A DNA stretch of 64,000 bases from Monomorium pharaonis (GCF_013373865.1 NC_050476.1:2154501-2218500); one strand, 5' to 3'. Shown: positions 40,201 to 53,967, counted from the first letter of the stretch. Numbers and translations: made by a program. The notes: generated by a model from the sequence alone, not told the origin.

Positions 40201-43200
40201 GAGTTCCCATTCTCAAAGCGTTCTACCATCCCAACAAAAACAAACGCACACTTCACACTTTACAAGCAATCAATATCAGGAGAGCTATCCACACACGCAA
40301 ACGTATCAGCAACCGCTTCAGCAACAGCAACAACCGCAGCAGCAACAACCGCAACAGCAGCAACAGCATCCGGCCTCGACCACGTACCTGACATCGGCCA
40401 GCCAGAGCGTAATACCTCACTATACACAGCCTGCCCAGACTGCCCAGAATTATCAGTTGAATGGGAGTCAACAGGTGTGTATCGTTAATTATTCAATCAT
40501 GATTACTTTCTTATAAACAGGTAAACGAAGTAATGGATTCTTGGAGGCCTATAGATAGAACGAACAGGACTGTTTTCAGTATACAGTTTACCAAATATTT
40601 ATCTAGAATGGATTTCAACACTTAGAAATTAATGTTGATTCAAGCATCGCGATTTTTTATAAAGAGTATACCTGCTTTTAATCTTTTTCTTCTATAATAT
40701 CATTAATATTAAAAGTTAAAAAAAATTTATAAGGATTAATTTGTTTCGCGCGTAGGCAACTACATATCCTAGTTTGTCCATGGCCTCACATCCAAACGGA
40801 ACATACAGCACGGGCGCGACCACTTACAACACCCAGTTGGCGCATCATAACTACACCGGGCCACAAACAAACATCCCGCAGACAACGCTGTCCTCGCTGC
40901 CGCTGTATTCTACCACTTTTCATTCCACCCTCGGGGGACTCACGAGCGTACCCCAGTCCGTTCTTCCTTACTCCACCGGTCAGAGCACTTTTGCTACCAG
41001 TGGATCGACATACTCCACTACCGTCGGGACCAACGCTTTCGGGACGTCGGGCGTAAGCTCAGGTTAGAATCGTATTAACACACATTAAAAGATTATTTTT
41101 ATTCCAAAATTTTTAAAAAAGTAACAATAAAAAACTTTTACATTTTAGAAAAATAAGCTATAACATTATCACAATAAATTTTCTAGTATTTTTTATATTT
41201 TTTATATTCTGTACTTATGCAGGTACTAGTTCGGGAGGCCTGTTACAAGCAATAGGCGATCCTCTACAAGCGATGCAGCAACTCTCCGCCCAGTCGCAGG
41301 CAAATCAGCTTCAGCAGCAGGCTATTATCCAGCAGATTCAGCAGAGCTTGCGTGCCAGTTCGCCGACCGCACCCGGTACCGTGACCGGCCATCATTTTCT
41401 CGGCCCTAGGCAAATGCCGAAGATCCCCACAAGTATACTAACGAATCCTCTGGACCGGCTGACCAACACCGAGGACATTATATCCGAGGGTCAAGTGGAC
41501 ATGCTGGACGTGCCTGGCAAGGGCAGATGTTACGTTTACATAGCTCGTTTCAGCTATGAGCCGTTCCAACACTCGCCGAACGCGAATCCGGAAGCAGAAC
41601 TACCGGTCCAAGGTGGCGATTACCTCTTGGTCTGGGGCCAACCCGACGAGGACGGCTTTCTGGACGCGGAGACGCTCGATGGTAGACGCGGTCTAGTGCC
41701 AGCTAACTTCGTGCAGAAGTTGGTAGGCGACGATCTGCTAGAATTCCATCAAGCCGTTCTCGGCCTCAGGGACGTAGACGATTCCGTCTCGACGAATATT
41801 CCTCAAGTGAGCAATTTGAGAGCTAACGAGATACTTAACGAACCGCGCTTGCATCCCACTTGCATTTATATCTCTGCGACAAATGGGATTAATGTTATTT
41901 TTGATATTATTATTGATTAAAACTTTATTTATAGAGAGTGTTGAGTGGATAAAAATAATAATTGTAATTTAATCTATTTCTAGTGCTATCTACAAGATAT
42001 TGATTTAGAATTAGCCGCATTAGAAGAAGGAAATCGGAATCGTCAAGCAGAACTAACCGCATACGCGGAACTTGACAATATCGCGGAGGAAGATGAGCAG
42101 GAACCGCCAGGTTAGTATTCTTTACCAATTTCCATAAATTTCCAAAAATTTGCGTAATGCATGTTTTTAACACTGAATTAAATAATATAGAAAGATCTAC
42201 TCTCACAATCCAGTAAATATGTAGTATACATGGTACTTGGATCATTACCTCTAGAAAAAACCAAATCCGCTTTTAGCAATGTGTTTGAAACGTTTTCTTG
42301 AGGTTTCTCTAAAATAACGCGATCCATGAAACTATAAAAATTATTCCCTAGAAAAAAAATCTTGTTTTCATGATTTGTCGATTCTGCTTGATGTGTGCGC
42401 ATGTATGTTTAATTTCCTACCCTAATAAAAATATCCTAAGAGACAATACCAAATTATCCTCGGTGTGTTCCTGTAGCTTCTTCCTTTGCATTATTTGTCA
42501 CATGTTGATAATTCGGAACAAGAGGTCTATAGACGTCACACAGTAAACGTTCACGCCTGAATCCCGGTTTTCACGGAGTGAATATTCACGAAATAAAATG
42601 GGGAACACAGAGAAAACCGAATCCGTTGCACTGTGTTAAGTGTTGGCTGGATTTAGGCTGGCTTAAAGAGATAGACAATAGTGAGAGATCCTTAGCTACA
42701 GCTAGGCTTTGTCTTTGTCTTTTCTTCCTGAAGAAGTCTACATGTTTTCGGACCTAGTTCCGGCGCCGCAGCACCTCACACTTGAGCGGCAACTCAACAA
42801 GAGCGTGCTGATCGGATGGACTGCGCCTGACAACACGCACCAACTCGAATCTTATCACGTCTACGTGGACGGCGTGCTAAAGGTCACAGTGAAAGCTACC
42901 GAGAGGACTAGGGCTTTAGTGGAAGGAGTTGATTCTACACGGGTTCGTAATAAAAATCTTCAACCGTTAAATTCCAAAGAATTTACATAAATACACAATG
43001 TAAAGAAAAATTTAGAATTTTAATTAAAGTTATAATTACTTATTATTATTATTAAGTAATATAATGATTAAATTATTAATTAATACGCATTACACAATTA
43101 CCTACTATAAAACATGTGTGATGTTTAATGAATAAGAAAGAAAATTACTTATATGCGATATAAAGTTCTTCATATAAAAAATTAATTATCTTAAATTTCT

Positions 43201-46200
43201 TATACTGGATATAAATTTAAATAGCTCTAAGATTTCAGGAAATGTAACAGAATAAAGGACTTGTGCAAAAATACCAAATCTATCTTTGCTTGTGTAACTC
43301 ATTTTAATTATCTGGAAATTGTTCTTTCACTGATGCAGCCGCACAGGATAAGCGTGCGTTCGGTTACGCATTCGAGAAGGACGTCACGCGATGCCGCTTG
43401 CACGATGGTGATCGGCAAAGACATCGCGTTAGGTCCGACTGCCGTCAAAGCATCGAACGTAACGGCGACTAGTGCTGTGATATCCTGGCTACCCAGTAAC
43501 AGTAACCATCAGCATGTTGTCTGTGTGAACAACGTGGAAGTGAGAACTGTAAAGCCGGGCGTCTACAGACATACCATTACTGGCCTGGCTCCGTCGACGA
43601 TATACAGGGTGACCGTCAAGGCGAAGAATCTGCGGGCGACACATTTTGAGGACCAAAATACTCAAGCGGCAAACAACCTAGCCTGTCATGTCCACTTTAA
43701 AACGTTGCCCAAAGGATTGCCGGATCCTCCGGTCGATATCCAGGTTAATATAAATATAATCTCATTTTATATATATCTACATTTAAATCTTACAATTTTA
43801 AAATTTTCTAGAATTAAAATAAAAATTCTGAGAGCAACATTAAATGGTGAAGTTTCCAGGAATGGAGTAAAATTTCAACAGTATTAGAGAGATAAGGCTT
43901 TTTGGAGTTTCTGTCAAGGATTCTTTAAGAAAAGTTTTCTGGACTCTAATACGTAATATTATTCAATTTTCAGGTGGAGGCTGGACCGCAGGACGGCACT
44001 TTGCTAGTGACCTGGCAGCCTGTTGCCCTAAACGGTTCGGCCGTCACCGGTTACGCGGTGTATGCCGATGGTAAGAAGGTCACCGACGTTGACAGCCCTA
44101 CCGGCGATCACGCGCTCGTTGATATACACAAGCTCATGGGTCTCAACCCGAAGCATATCACCGTTAGGACTAAGAGCAGGGAGAGTCAATCGGGCGATAG
44201 TTGCGCAACAGCGATACCCTGCAGCGTGCTTAGAGGTGGTGCTGCTGCCGCTGTCCCTCACATGCCGCCATCCCATGGACTCCCACACATGGTAGATCAA
44301 CGGCAACCGCCACAGTCCACTATGGGTCCTCAGCAGGACGATCCCAATCGCCATCGTATGGTCGGCGGCGTGAGTCAACGATATCCGCCGAATGCGCCCG
44401 TGCCCTCGCACATGCGACGACATGTGAGCAACAGGGTAGACGCCCACGGTCAAGTTATCATCGAGACAGACGAGAATCTCTCTGACAAGGAGATTTATCC
44501 CGGACAGAGCATTCCTCAGATGGGTAAATATCCAAAAATGTAAAGACGCAAGGGAATCTGGGTTCGCGACAATGAATGACCACCGTATAACTCAAGCTCC
44601 CCTGTGCGATTTGTTGCTTTTGTTTAATCGCGTTTTTCAATTATTTCGTCTAGGAATTCCGGAAATCACAAAAGATTCTGCAAGTGAAGCAAATTATAGC
44701 GAGGAGGACGATCCTACGCGTAGATCGCGGGGAATGCCACCACAGCATCACGGCCCGCAACATCGATATGGCGCGCAAATGGATCCTCAGGGCCCGCCTG
44801 GAGCACATAGGTCTCCTAGCATGAGCGGTCCCAGCAGTAGACCGCAAGACCCTTATTATGACCAAACGGGTAGATATAATGGCCATTGTGTTGCTGTGAT
44901 GGAATTCTTTGCATTCTCTGCATCAATTTCTAATTTAACAATAATTTCCTTTTCCATTCTAATTGTTTCGAAAAATTACTGTTTATGTTACAACTCTGAA
45001 GGTAATTCCTGAATGATGTATACTTTACATGGCATTCTTCTCTCCTCTCGGACTCTGTACTCTGCTGAAGTATTTGATGTGATATGTACAAATCCTGTGC
45101 TGTATAATCGTCTGTCAATTTTAAGTGTATGAAATAAATCCATAAATCACATGTTAACTTTTTTCGAATATTGTTTAGGAGCATCTCAAAGAGGAAGAGG
45201 GCCAGTTTATGGACGCGGTGGACGAGTACCGCAGGCTCAAGGTGGAGCAAGTCATCCCCCGAATGTAGCTCAACAAATGAACAAGAGGCAACGGTGGTTC
45301 GTGGCATTGTTCGACTATGATCCTACGACTATGTCACCGAATCCAGATGCATGCGAGGAAGAATTACCATTTTCCGAAGGCGATACCATTAAGGTTCTTA
45401 TCCTTTACTATAAGATAATGTAAGATAATATAATATAAGATACATTTTTGTATCTTGCATTATTCTCATTAAATATTTGTGACTATTTAATTATTTTAAT
45501 TAAATTTAGATTAAATTTAAATAAAAATATTCAAACTATTTCATTTAAATTAAATGTTTTCCGTAAAGATATTTATACATGTCAACTTTTTTATAAACAC
45601 ACTTTTAAGACTTGAAGTATATTCAATTTCATACTTCATTTATTCTTTATTGTCTGTAAAGTCTGTAGAAACCATTGTATTATATGAGAAAAAAATTTTA
45701 TACATTTTTTATATTACAGGTATACGGCGAAAAAGATGCTGACGGTTTTTACTGGGGCGAGTGTCGCGGTAGGCGAGGATATGTTCCTTATAACATGGTA
45801 GAAGAGCTTAAAGATCCACCGGGTCAAGGACAGCCTGGTAGAAGAGGACCCGCACAAAATGAGAGATGGGGGGACATTTATGCGAGCATGCCCGTGAAGA
45901 AGATGATAGCCCTCTATGATTATGACCCTCATGAATTATCCCCTAATGTTGATGCTGTAAGATTTTTATCATATTCAATAATATTTTAATTTTAAAAAAT
46001 CACTCGTATATATTATTTAAGTACACATGTTCAATCGGTGACTTAAGAATTTTCTAACTGTGTGTAGTTAATTAATTGCCAGATGTTCATATAGTAATTA
46101 ATAATATTTTATATGGTTTGATTAATTGCCTTAATTTCGCAGCAAGTCGAACTAACGTTCCAAACTGGAAACGAGATATACGTCTACGGTGACATGGATG

Positions 46201-49200
46201 ATGACGGATTTTACATGGGCGAGTTGAACGGCGTGCGTGGTTTAGTGCCGAGTAATTTCCTCACTGAAGCACCCGGACAGAATCAGGGACAACCGCCGCA
46301 GGGTAGCAGGCGACCCGGCGGCCAAAGCCAAGGGCCGGGTGCAAGGGGGCCACCGCCACCTCCTCGGGAACCACCCCCGGCCGGTCATCGACGTGGCAAA
46401 GGTAAATACGCAATCATATATCATTCATATACATCAAATCCTCCCTATAGTGCCAATTATCAGGGCATGAATAGCTCCTCAAGCCAAAACAACATCGAAA
46501 TTGACTATGTGTTCTGCACGGAGAAAAGTTTGCTGGTCTTGCGTATTTTACGTTGTCATAGCAAATCCGGTTATATTCAGTAAAATTAAGAATATTATGT
46601 TTGTATTTATTTTTATTTGGCTTTGCAGCGAATTTGTGTTTCCGCAAATTCGCTCGATAATATTTTTTCATTTTATCAAGAGACTAGAGTGCTACAATTA
46701 TCACAATAATTGCTTTTGATAATAAAAGCACTTACATAGCAATATACATAACAACAACGGTTTTACTTCGACCATAAAATTCTTTTTCTTTTATGTATAT
46801 TGTTTCGATGTTTCTAATCACCGCGAATGTTTTGATGTGCAATAATTCAGAATCTGCGGCGCAATACAGTCAAATTATTAAATTGTTGAAAGCAATTGGT
46901 TTCCGCTGTAAGTTAGAGATTGTTGTATAAAATTCGATTTCCTCGCGATTGATTCGAGACAACGGGATGTTGAAACTGGCTCGAGGGGTTGTTGACGTTT
47001 TCACACCGACGCGACGTAGTCGTTAAAATATCTTGGGACCATTGAACACCTCGGTTGAACGCGAAGATGCGTTATTATGTGTTACTTGTGAAATGCAATT
47101 AATTGCACGCGATAGCGTCGCGTCGGTGTGTGGCAAAAACGGAAATGCAAGCGTCAAGCAACACAAGACACGAAACTAGATGTGTGCCAGACGACAGGCA
47201 GAAGGGCCACACTGATTGATATAATGATTGGCGTTGCGCAATCTGGCTAGTTCGATATGCCGAATTCGAGCCGAATGAGCATGCGGCGTATAACTAGATG
47301 GAATATTATTATTTTGGAGTAAAGTGTGCAAAACCCGCGTGTCCGACACGCCCCTATACACGTGCCTCTTCAAGGAGAGGAGACACTTCGATGTGCCGCT
47401 TCACACACACGCCGGTCAACACACCGGTCTCTCTCTTCCAGCAGCAATATGTACATCCGATATCCACGCTAGGCATTTAACCAGCGTCATGTTGTTCTGT
47501 TAACTGTTGCCATGATATTGTCCAACAAGTGTTACACTGATAGAAATTTTCCGCGTCACATGTATATATAAAAAGAATCTTTGGTGAACGTCCGTTTGGA
47601 AACACGTGCTGTGACATACACACGACGATAGATTTTATATATATATGCAATGAAACACCAAGCTGCTTTCAGTGTCTTCTATTATATAAGTATCTAACAT
47701 ATATATATATATATATATATATGTTTTTATACGTATATATGATTATATATACGTGTATGTACGTATATTTATATATTTTTTTTTCTCCAGGCACTATCTG
47801 CCTCTGTTACTATTACTTACTCTACATATCTGTCCTATTTTCTCTGTCTATATTATATACAAATATATATTATATATTTACACTATATATATATATATAT
47901 ATTTATATCAACTGATTATATACACACGAACATATCTCGTTGTGATATATAACAGTTTTTACTTTATACCGACATGATCTGTCTCTGTGTGCCTGAACTG
48001 ATCGATGGTCGTCGTGTCACATGATTGTCGTTCGTGTCGTGTTGTCATGCTGGCCATTTACGATTACGGTAATTCTTTCGTTTGTTCTTTAATTAAACCG
48101 ATGATAGATCGTCGGCAATAATCGCGACTTTCGTTCGGGAATATCATGTTGAAACTCGCGCAACCTATAAAACCTCATTAAAGTAATTCCGGAACTCTTC
48201 ACAAGATCATTCGAATGAGCTATCGATCTCGGAACAATTCGTTTTGCTGCTCACGATTCTTCGATAGCATATACCCCGGCATGCTCGATCGACTCGAAGA
48301 AAAAAATTTAAAAAAAAAGGTAGAAAAAGGATTTTTTAAAGAAGAAAAAAGAAAAAAGACATGAAAAGTAAGAGATAAATGCGCCATAAATGACAACACG
48401 GTTCTGTTCTCTTCTCTGTTGCTAGATGCCTGCATTGTGCCTGTGTCTGTCCCTGTCTGTCACTTAGACTCTAGACAACTACAACAACAACCACCACCAT
48501 CACTAATGAACAACCAACAACATCAACTACAACATCAAAACAATCCACCGCATCTAGCCTATCAACAAGCGAATCACCACAGCTACACGACCGTAACCAC
48601 GTCCAATCAGCATGGGCCCAGTCACTTGCCACCCGGCGGCGGTGTCATGGGTGCCCATCAGCAAGGTCCCGTACCGCCCCACCTTCAGCAACAGGTGAGC
48701 CCGCTCCTCTTCCGAGAATTTCTTCGTGCGCTTTTTTTCTCTTTCTCTCTCTCTCTTTCTCTTTGCTTCTTGTCGAACGTGTGTGCTTTCTATCCACATT
48801 TTTTGTGCGCTTATTCTTCAGGTACGTCGAGGCTTCCACTGATCAACAACTGTCCGTGATCAACAAATCGGTGTACCATAAGTTGCAAATTTTCTTTTAA
48901 AGAGAAATAGAGAGAAGAAAACTTGAATTTTTTGTTATCGAGAAATTCTAGAGCAAATTACATTTTCTTATTACGTTTGCATACATTATCCGTTTAGGAT
49001 ACAATCAACAGAATATTTTGTTAAGATCTTTATTTGACTTATTTTTATATAAATAAAATATAAACATCAGATTGAGTTATAGAGACTCGAGCTTAACAAA
49101 AAGTTTTATGGTCTCATATTAATTCTTATGCATTTTTTTATTACATGTCGCTCCCTGTGCTTCGCTGTTAGCTTTAACTCGCGATTCTGTTTTCGCTACA

Positions 49201-50617
49201 AATAATTGAATAACCTTCGATTTTTTTGCATGAATGCAAAATTATATTAAAGCATAGTTACATAAAGAGAAGTATTTTGAATATCTTAATTATTTTAAAA
49301 GACAAATTTTATGAAATATCAATTTTTCAAATGTAATATGTGGACTGAAAAAAAATTACAGTCATTTTTTATTAGAAAAGTTCAACGGCTATTTGAGTCG
49401 GTATTTATGCATTTTATCTAGTTGTATGTATCCCTCTTTTTGTAAGTATAAGTCGCGCTTTATTGCAAAACATGTGCGCCAAAAAACATGTGAGCTGTAT
49501 ATGTCCTCAAGTCAATGTATTTTCGTATATATATATATATGCCATGTGAAACGCTTTGAAATCATGCAGCATGTTGTAGCATTGTCTTATTTAATCTTTC
49601 GTCATTTTAATAAAGATTGTCGAAATTAAAAGAAAAAAAAAGAATCTCGCTCCTCAATAAATCATAATGACGTAATCGTCCTAACACTAACATACATATT
49701 CTATAAGAGGACGAATCAAAAATACAACTTAAAGATTTTCACAAGTTTTGTCTTTATATTGTATTTTATTTCTCTTGTCTTAAAACATATACTCACAATT
49801 TCTTTTCGCCGCCAAATACTTTTTTTATCATTACATAAAACAAAAGTCATTACATATCTCTTCCGGATTGCTGACAATTTATTTGCGTTAGCAGACTATA
49901 GACTCTTCAGAATGATAGAAGAATAGTCATACTAGAAGAAAACACTAGCGGAAATAATGATAGAACACGCGCGGTAAAGAATTAGGTGAAATAAATTAGA
50001 TACAATTTATTTATTTGTTAGAAATTGGACAACAAAACAAGAAAGCGAGAATTAGTTAAGTATCAAAGAAAAAAAAGCTCAAATTAACCACATTTCTTTG
50101 TTTTTTTTAGGGGAAGGGGAGGGGCGGCGTGGTCAATCGGATCGCTGGTAGTAATATGCCGGGTATGCAGGGTCCGGGCCAGCAACAGGACTATCAAAGC
50201 CAGCAGCAAATGAATCAGCCGTACCAGCAACAGCCGAATCAACCATACCAGCAACAGCAGCCGAATCAAGGATACCCGCAGCAATCGACACAACAGTTCC
50301 AACAATCGCAACCGCAGCAGCAAATGGGCCAACCGTTCTCGCAGCAGAATCAACCAGGTGGCCTTGGGATGCAAATCGGCGGTCCTCAAAGTACCAGCAA
50401 GCCCATGAGAGGGATACCGGCGGTACTGCCGACGGCTCAGTCCAAGACACAACCTAACACGATGCAGCAGCAGCAGCAACAGCAGCAGCCGCAGCAACAA
50501 AGCACCGGGCCGAACCTGATGCAGAAGTTTACTGAGATGGCGGGTGCGAGTGCAGGCGGCGACATTCTCTCTAAGGGGAAAGAGCTCATTTTTATGAAGT
50601 TTGGATTGGGCAAGTGA
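37298..50617 (+). CDS. RIM-binding protein (RIMS-binding protein 2-like), 16 exons
   Basis: Scaffold of the presynaptic active zone; in flies and mammals it links RIM and voltage-gated calcium channels through its SH3 domains. Coding exons: 37298-37441, 39082-39416, 39615-39792, 40010-40474, 40756-41062, 41223-41806, 41984-42110, 42734-42942, 43339-43743, 43974-44523, 44654-44869, 45179-45393, 45720-45956, 46143-46401, 48426-48694 and 50111-50617. All junctions are GT-AG, phases agree, and the total is 5007 nt (1,668 aa), near the size of fly Rbp. Order: N-terminal coiled coil (about 40-150), Q/S/P-rich linker, SH3-I (578-643), three fibronectin III domains (720-1010), SH3-II (1211-1272), SH3-III (1305-1363) and a Q-rich tail. 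An in-frame TAG at 37223 bounds the N-terminus. The exon 8 acceptor could instead be 3 bases downstream, and exon 15 is the least certain. Confidence 0.93.
39082..39416 (+). CDS. RIM-BP exon 2: N-terminal coiled coil
   Basis: Starts after TTATTTCAG with QMRETEAQRAELERQHADAQ and continues as charged heptad-like sequence through KIRELEKKTELQM. It ends in KIEQDN, with the split codon AG|T completed in the next exon. This is the coiled-coil region found at the start of RIM-BPs. It separates the short first coding exon (48 codons, ending VLESILE) from the low-complexity linker. Confidence 0.9.
40010..40474 (+). CDS. RIM-BP exon 4: glutamine-rich linker
   Basis: Encodes YAGSPMPLTP followed by a long Q-rich, P/S-rich tract. 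CAG/CAA codons are mixed, not a pure CAG repeat, which suggests selection for polyglutamine rather than simple slippage. A disordered linker ahead of SH3-I, likely to vary in length between species. Confidence 0.88.
41223..41806 (+). CDS. RIM-BP exon 6: SH3-I
   Basis: Carries the whole first SH3 domain: YIARFSYEP (ALYDY-type motif), an acidic RT-loop region, GDYLLVWGQPDEDGF and the closing RGLVPANFV, which matches the usual G-x-(V/I)-P-x-N-(Y/F). It is followed by LVGDDLLEFHQAVLGL and a phase-0 donor. Confidence 0.93.
42734..44523 (+). CDS. RIM-BP exons 8-10: three fibronectin type III domains
   Basis: Exons 42734-42942, 43339-43743 and 43974-44523. FN3-1 starts PAPQHLTLERQL with SVLIGWTAPD and HVYVDG. 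FN3-2 starts GPTAVKASNVTATSAVISW with the tyrosine-corner-like LAPSTIYRVTVKA. FN3-3 starts PDPPVDIQVEAGPQDG with LLVTWQPV and GYAVYADGKKV. Each retains the core tryptophan. Exon 10 continues into a disordered H/P/R-rich linker (HMPPSHGLPHM). Confidence 0.9.
45179..46401 (+). CDS. RIM-BP exons 12-14: SH3-II and SH3-III
   Basis: Exons 45179-45393, 45720-45956 and 46143-46401. SH3-II is split after GDTIK: FVALFDYDPTTMSPNPDACEEELPF is in exon 12 and VYGEKDADGFYWGE to GYVPYNMV in exon 13. SH3-III is split after SPNVDA: MIALYDYDPHEL is in exon 13 and VELTFQTGNEIYVYG to GLVPSNFL in exon 14. Both SH3 domains keep the ALYDY, acidic loop, G-F-Y and P-x-N motifs. A proline-rich run follows in exon 14. 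Confidence 0.93.
47698..47722. repeat. (AT)n microsatellite in a RIM-BP intron
   Basis: Pure AT run of about 25 bases within intron 14; a second AT-rich run lies at 47883-47902. Confidence 0.85.
48426..48694 (+). CDS. RIM-BP exon 15: N/Q/H-rich segment
   Basis: Follows acceptor TTGCTAG in phase 1 and encodes DACIVPVSVPVCHLDS and then an N/Q/H/P-rich tract ending PPHLQQQ before GT. It lies 2 kb after exon 14 and 1.4 kb before the last exon. The frame is consistent on both sides, which supports inclusion, but it could be an alternative exon. Confidence 0.7.
50111..50617 (+). CDS. RIM-BP exon 16: C-terminal exon
   Basis: Opens after a T-rich tract and TTTTTTTTAG with GKGRGGVVNRIAGSNMPG and runs through Q/P/N-rich repeats. 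It closes with a less repetitive, helix-prone end, LMQKFTEMAGASAG...GKELIFMKFGLGK, before TGA. The run of CAG codons at 50462-50500 is slippage-prone. Confidence 0.85.
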   Translation, partial: GKGRGGVVNRIAGSNMPGMQGPGQQQDYQSQQQMNQPYQQQPNQPYQQQQPNQGYPQQSTQQFQQSQPQQQMGQPFSQQNQPGGLGMQIGGPQSTSKPMRGIPAVLPTAQSKTQPNTMQQQQQQQQPQQQSTGPNLMQKFTEMAGASAGGDILSKGKELIFMKFGLGK

Positions 50618-52276
50618 GGAGGAGCGATCGCTGATAACGTGACGGTGACGACGATAACAACGACAATGACGATAATGTATTGTCGTTTCCGTTTCGTTCT
50701 TCTTCTCGCATCTGACGTCCGCGTGCGCGCAAAGTCAATCTTCTCAATCACGAGCTGTGTAAATCAGTATTACGACGAATGTCGTTCGACAGCGGAAGAT
50801 ATGCAACGAGGACGCAATCTTGCCGAACGTTGTTGCTAAGGACAAAAAGAATAAGACGGATAAGAGTGCGTCATTGCTGCTGCTGCTGTTGCTGCTATTG
50901 TTGCTACTTGCTATTAATAATCGTTAATTACTGCAAAGTAAAAAAGAATCGTCGCTGGGCAAATTTAAATCGAAAACGAGTCTCGCAATAGAGGAAGGAA
51001 GAAAGGAAGAAAGAAATCTTTGGTAGAGGTGAGAAAAAGTCATTCATGCTGAGAATCGACTGATGATTCAATCGATCGAGAAGAAACAAAAGATACGTAC
51101 AAGATTCATCGAATTTCTTCTTAATCCTCCTTTTCTGAAATCTTCTGCTACTTCGTCTTCTTCACGCGATGGTAGGATCCTCGATCGGTGCTGCGTGGTC
51201 CATTAAAGAGATACTTGTCGGTTCCTTGTCCGCCAAACCGTCGCGGAATTTTCTAACATACACGAGATAATCAATGTCATGCTATCAGGTCAATGTTATC
51301 TGCGAAATGTACTTCGAGCAACGGCGCGCCAAGTCATGCAAATCGCGTGTCTGCGCGACTGTCTCTTCCAATCTCTCCTCGTCCTCTTTGCGTTATTCGG
51401 AGCGCCGTTCGGTTCTCAAAGTAAAATAAAATCTTTGTTGCGATACAAATTGTATCGAGTGTACGTAAGAAGAGAGAGAAAGAGAAGTAATTTACGTAAA
51501 TTCTATATTAAATAGAGTTACTGGCAAAGCGAAGTTAAACAAGTCAAAGTCAGATTTTCGTGGATGAAAGAGAAGTAGGCCGACCTACAAAGGGATAATC
51601 ATATCGCCATATAAAAGTGAGGACGTGACAACAACGTGGGTGTGCCTTGGGAGAATCGTCTCACCCAGCAGCAACCAATGATCATATCTCTAATCGATAA
51701 TTCTCTAGCTATTTTTTCTTTCTCTCGTGGAAATCGAGCGCGCTATATCGAGAGCCGTAGCGGCGCATACACGAATAAACGGTAACGATCTCTCATCTTG
51801 ACAATTTTCTCTTGTTCCCGTGTGTGTGAGACTGGAAGCTCCTTCCCTCTCCCCCTTGCCCCCTTCTTCGCGTATTCCTTTACAATCTTTACATTATTGT
51901 ATGGTTTTCGCTTTTATTCCAGCATTCCCGAATGGACCTGCGCGCAGATGAAATTGTCGTGTTTGAACCGTGAGAAAGAGAAAGGGAGAAAGAGAGATCC
52001 TCGAGCCTTGTCGTGCCGCTCGGATAAATCTCGAAATATCGGAATCGCCTGTTCGGATCGGGAAATAATTGAACGAATCCAAGACAACGTCCGAGGATGA
52101 ACGGCGATATGGTCGTTAATTGTCGGACTCGTCTTGAATGACGCACAAAAATCGGAAGTGAAATATAGAGTACGGAACAACGCCACGGAGTTAGACACCA
52201 ATGAAACGCAGACACGAAACGCTACGATCCTTCGATCGGGGCGGGCGAATCGGCGTATCAAATAATTATATATCAT

Positions 52277-52527
<251 letters not shown>

Positions 52528-52774
52528 GAGATGGAACGGATAGCGTATTAAATACGATAACGGGATATACATATGCATATATACAGATATACATATATAT
52601 ACATATATACATATATTTAACTATTGCAAAGTGTTGTTACATCGCTACTTGTATCGTATTTTGTACAAAGTATCTTTACCTTTAATTGTTTTCTTTCGCC
52701 AAGATATATTTAGCAAAAAAATATGGCGGAGGAAGAGCGACGAATCTTTTCCGGATCCACTTTCGAATCATTGA

Positions 52775-52901
52775 ACACCATCAACATCTTATCATTTTCA
52801 TTATTCTTATTATCTTCATTATTTTCACTATTTTCATTATCCTGACCATTCTTAGCATTCTTTTTAACCTCATATTCTTAATCGTTTTTACCCTCATCCT
52901 T

Positions 52902-52955
<54 letters not shown>

Positions 52956-52965
52956 ATCGTCATCG

Positions 52966-53020
<55 letters not shown>

Positions 53021-53078
53021 TATAATCATCATCATTATTATCATCATTATCATCATCATCATTATCATCACTATCATA
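52775..53078. repeat. (ATC)n/(TCG TCA)n trinucleotide repeat
   Basis: Degenerate CATTATT/ATC sequence from 52775, a TCG-TCA hexamer run from about 52903, and then a pure ATC run with few ATT breaks to about 53078. The 186-codon frame across it encodes mostly I and V and is not a gene. Confidence 0.95.
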
Positions 53079-53499
53079 TCGGTATCAACATCACGTCATT
53101 GCAATCTTGTATTTAATTGTTATTATTCGCGCTTGTCCTGTGTGTGTACTCGCTTCTCGTATGTTTTTTCAGCGACGGTGAATATACATATACAGCGAGA
53201 TAAGCTCGAGATTTTGAGAAAAAGGAAACACTACGTAGGGAGATAATAATCGTTTCCGTTGAGAAACGAACAATTAAATTCTACAAAATTTGAGATTGCG
53301 ATTCACTCCTTTCATTCCTATCGGGTCATATATGTTCCACTGCAGCTTTAATGATTTTTTGGTGGGAAAGCAATATATCTCATAATAATGTTACGATTAC
53401 TCTTCGTCAGAGTTAAATATATTATTACTTGTAAGATAGGAGTGAGAGGACTAACACTACGACATAAAAAGTGATGTAAAATAAAAATAAATTGACATA

Positions 53500-53527
53500 A
53501 ACGGAACGATAACACTATCGTTCCGTT
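53500..53527. repeat. 12-bp perfect hairpin, 4-nt loop
   Basis: AACGGAACGATA (53500-53511), loop ACAC, then TATCGTTCCGTT (53516-53527). A compact stem-loop downstream of RIM-BP; its role is unknown. Confidence 0.85.
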
Positions 53528-53967
53528 ATGGACCAAAGCAAAATCTTTAACGTTAAAAAAGTCAGAATTTGCAATTTAAATAAATTTGAATAACTTATTT
53601 ATGTTTATGTGTAATCAATCTTTCCGTGATAAATATCTTATAATTTACGATGATTTATTTTTATTGATGAGCATTTTTCATGCGCAAATTGTTAAGACTT
53701 TTAACTAATTACGATTACCGAAATTGTTAGAAAAGAAAAACAAGAAAATTATCATTTAAATGCTAATGAAAGATTTATTGCAAACGTGGTAAATATCAAT
53801 ATACATATATAGAAATTAATTACGAGAGACGGATATGTCTCCCTCTAACGCGGTGTTTCCCTTACATCAAGCTTACGTATGAACGATTACACTTGCACTG
53901 ATTGAATCTGTCCGAATCAAAAATAGACAGAAAAATGTCGATGCCTTTCTCGCTTTTATTTTTCAGC

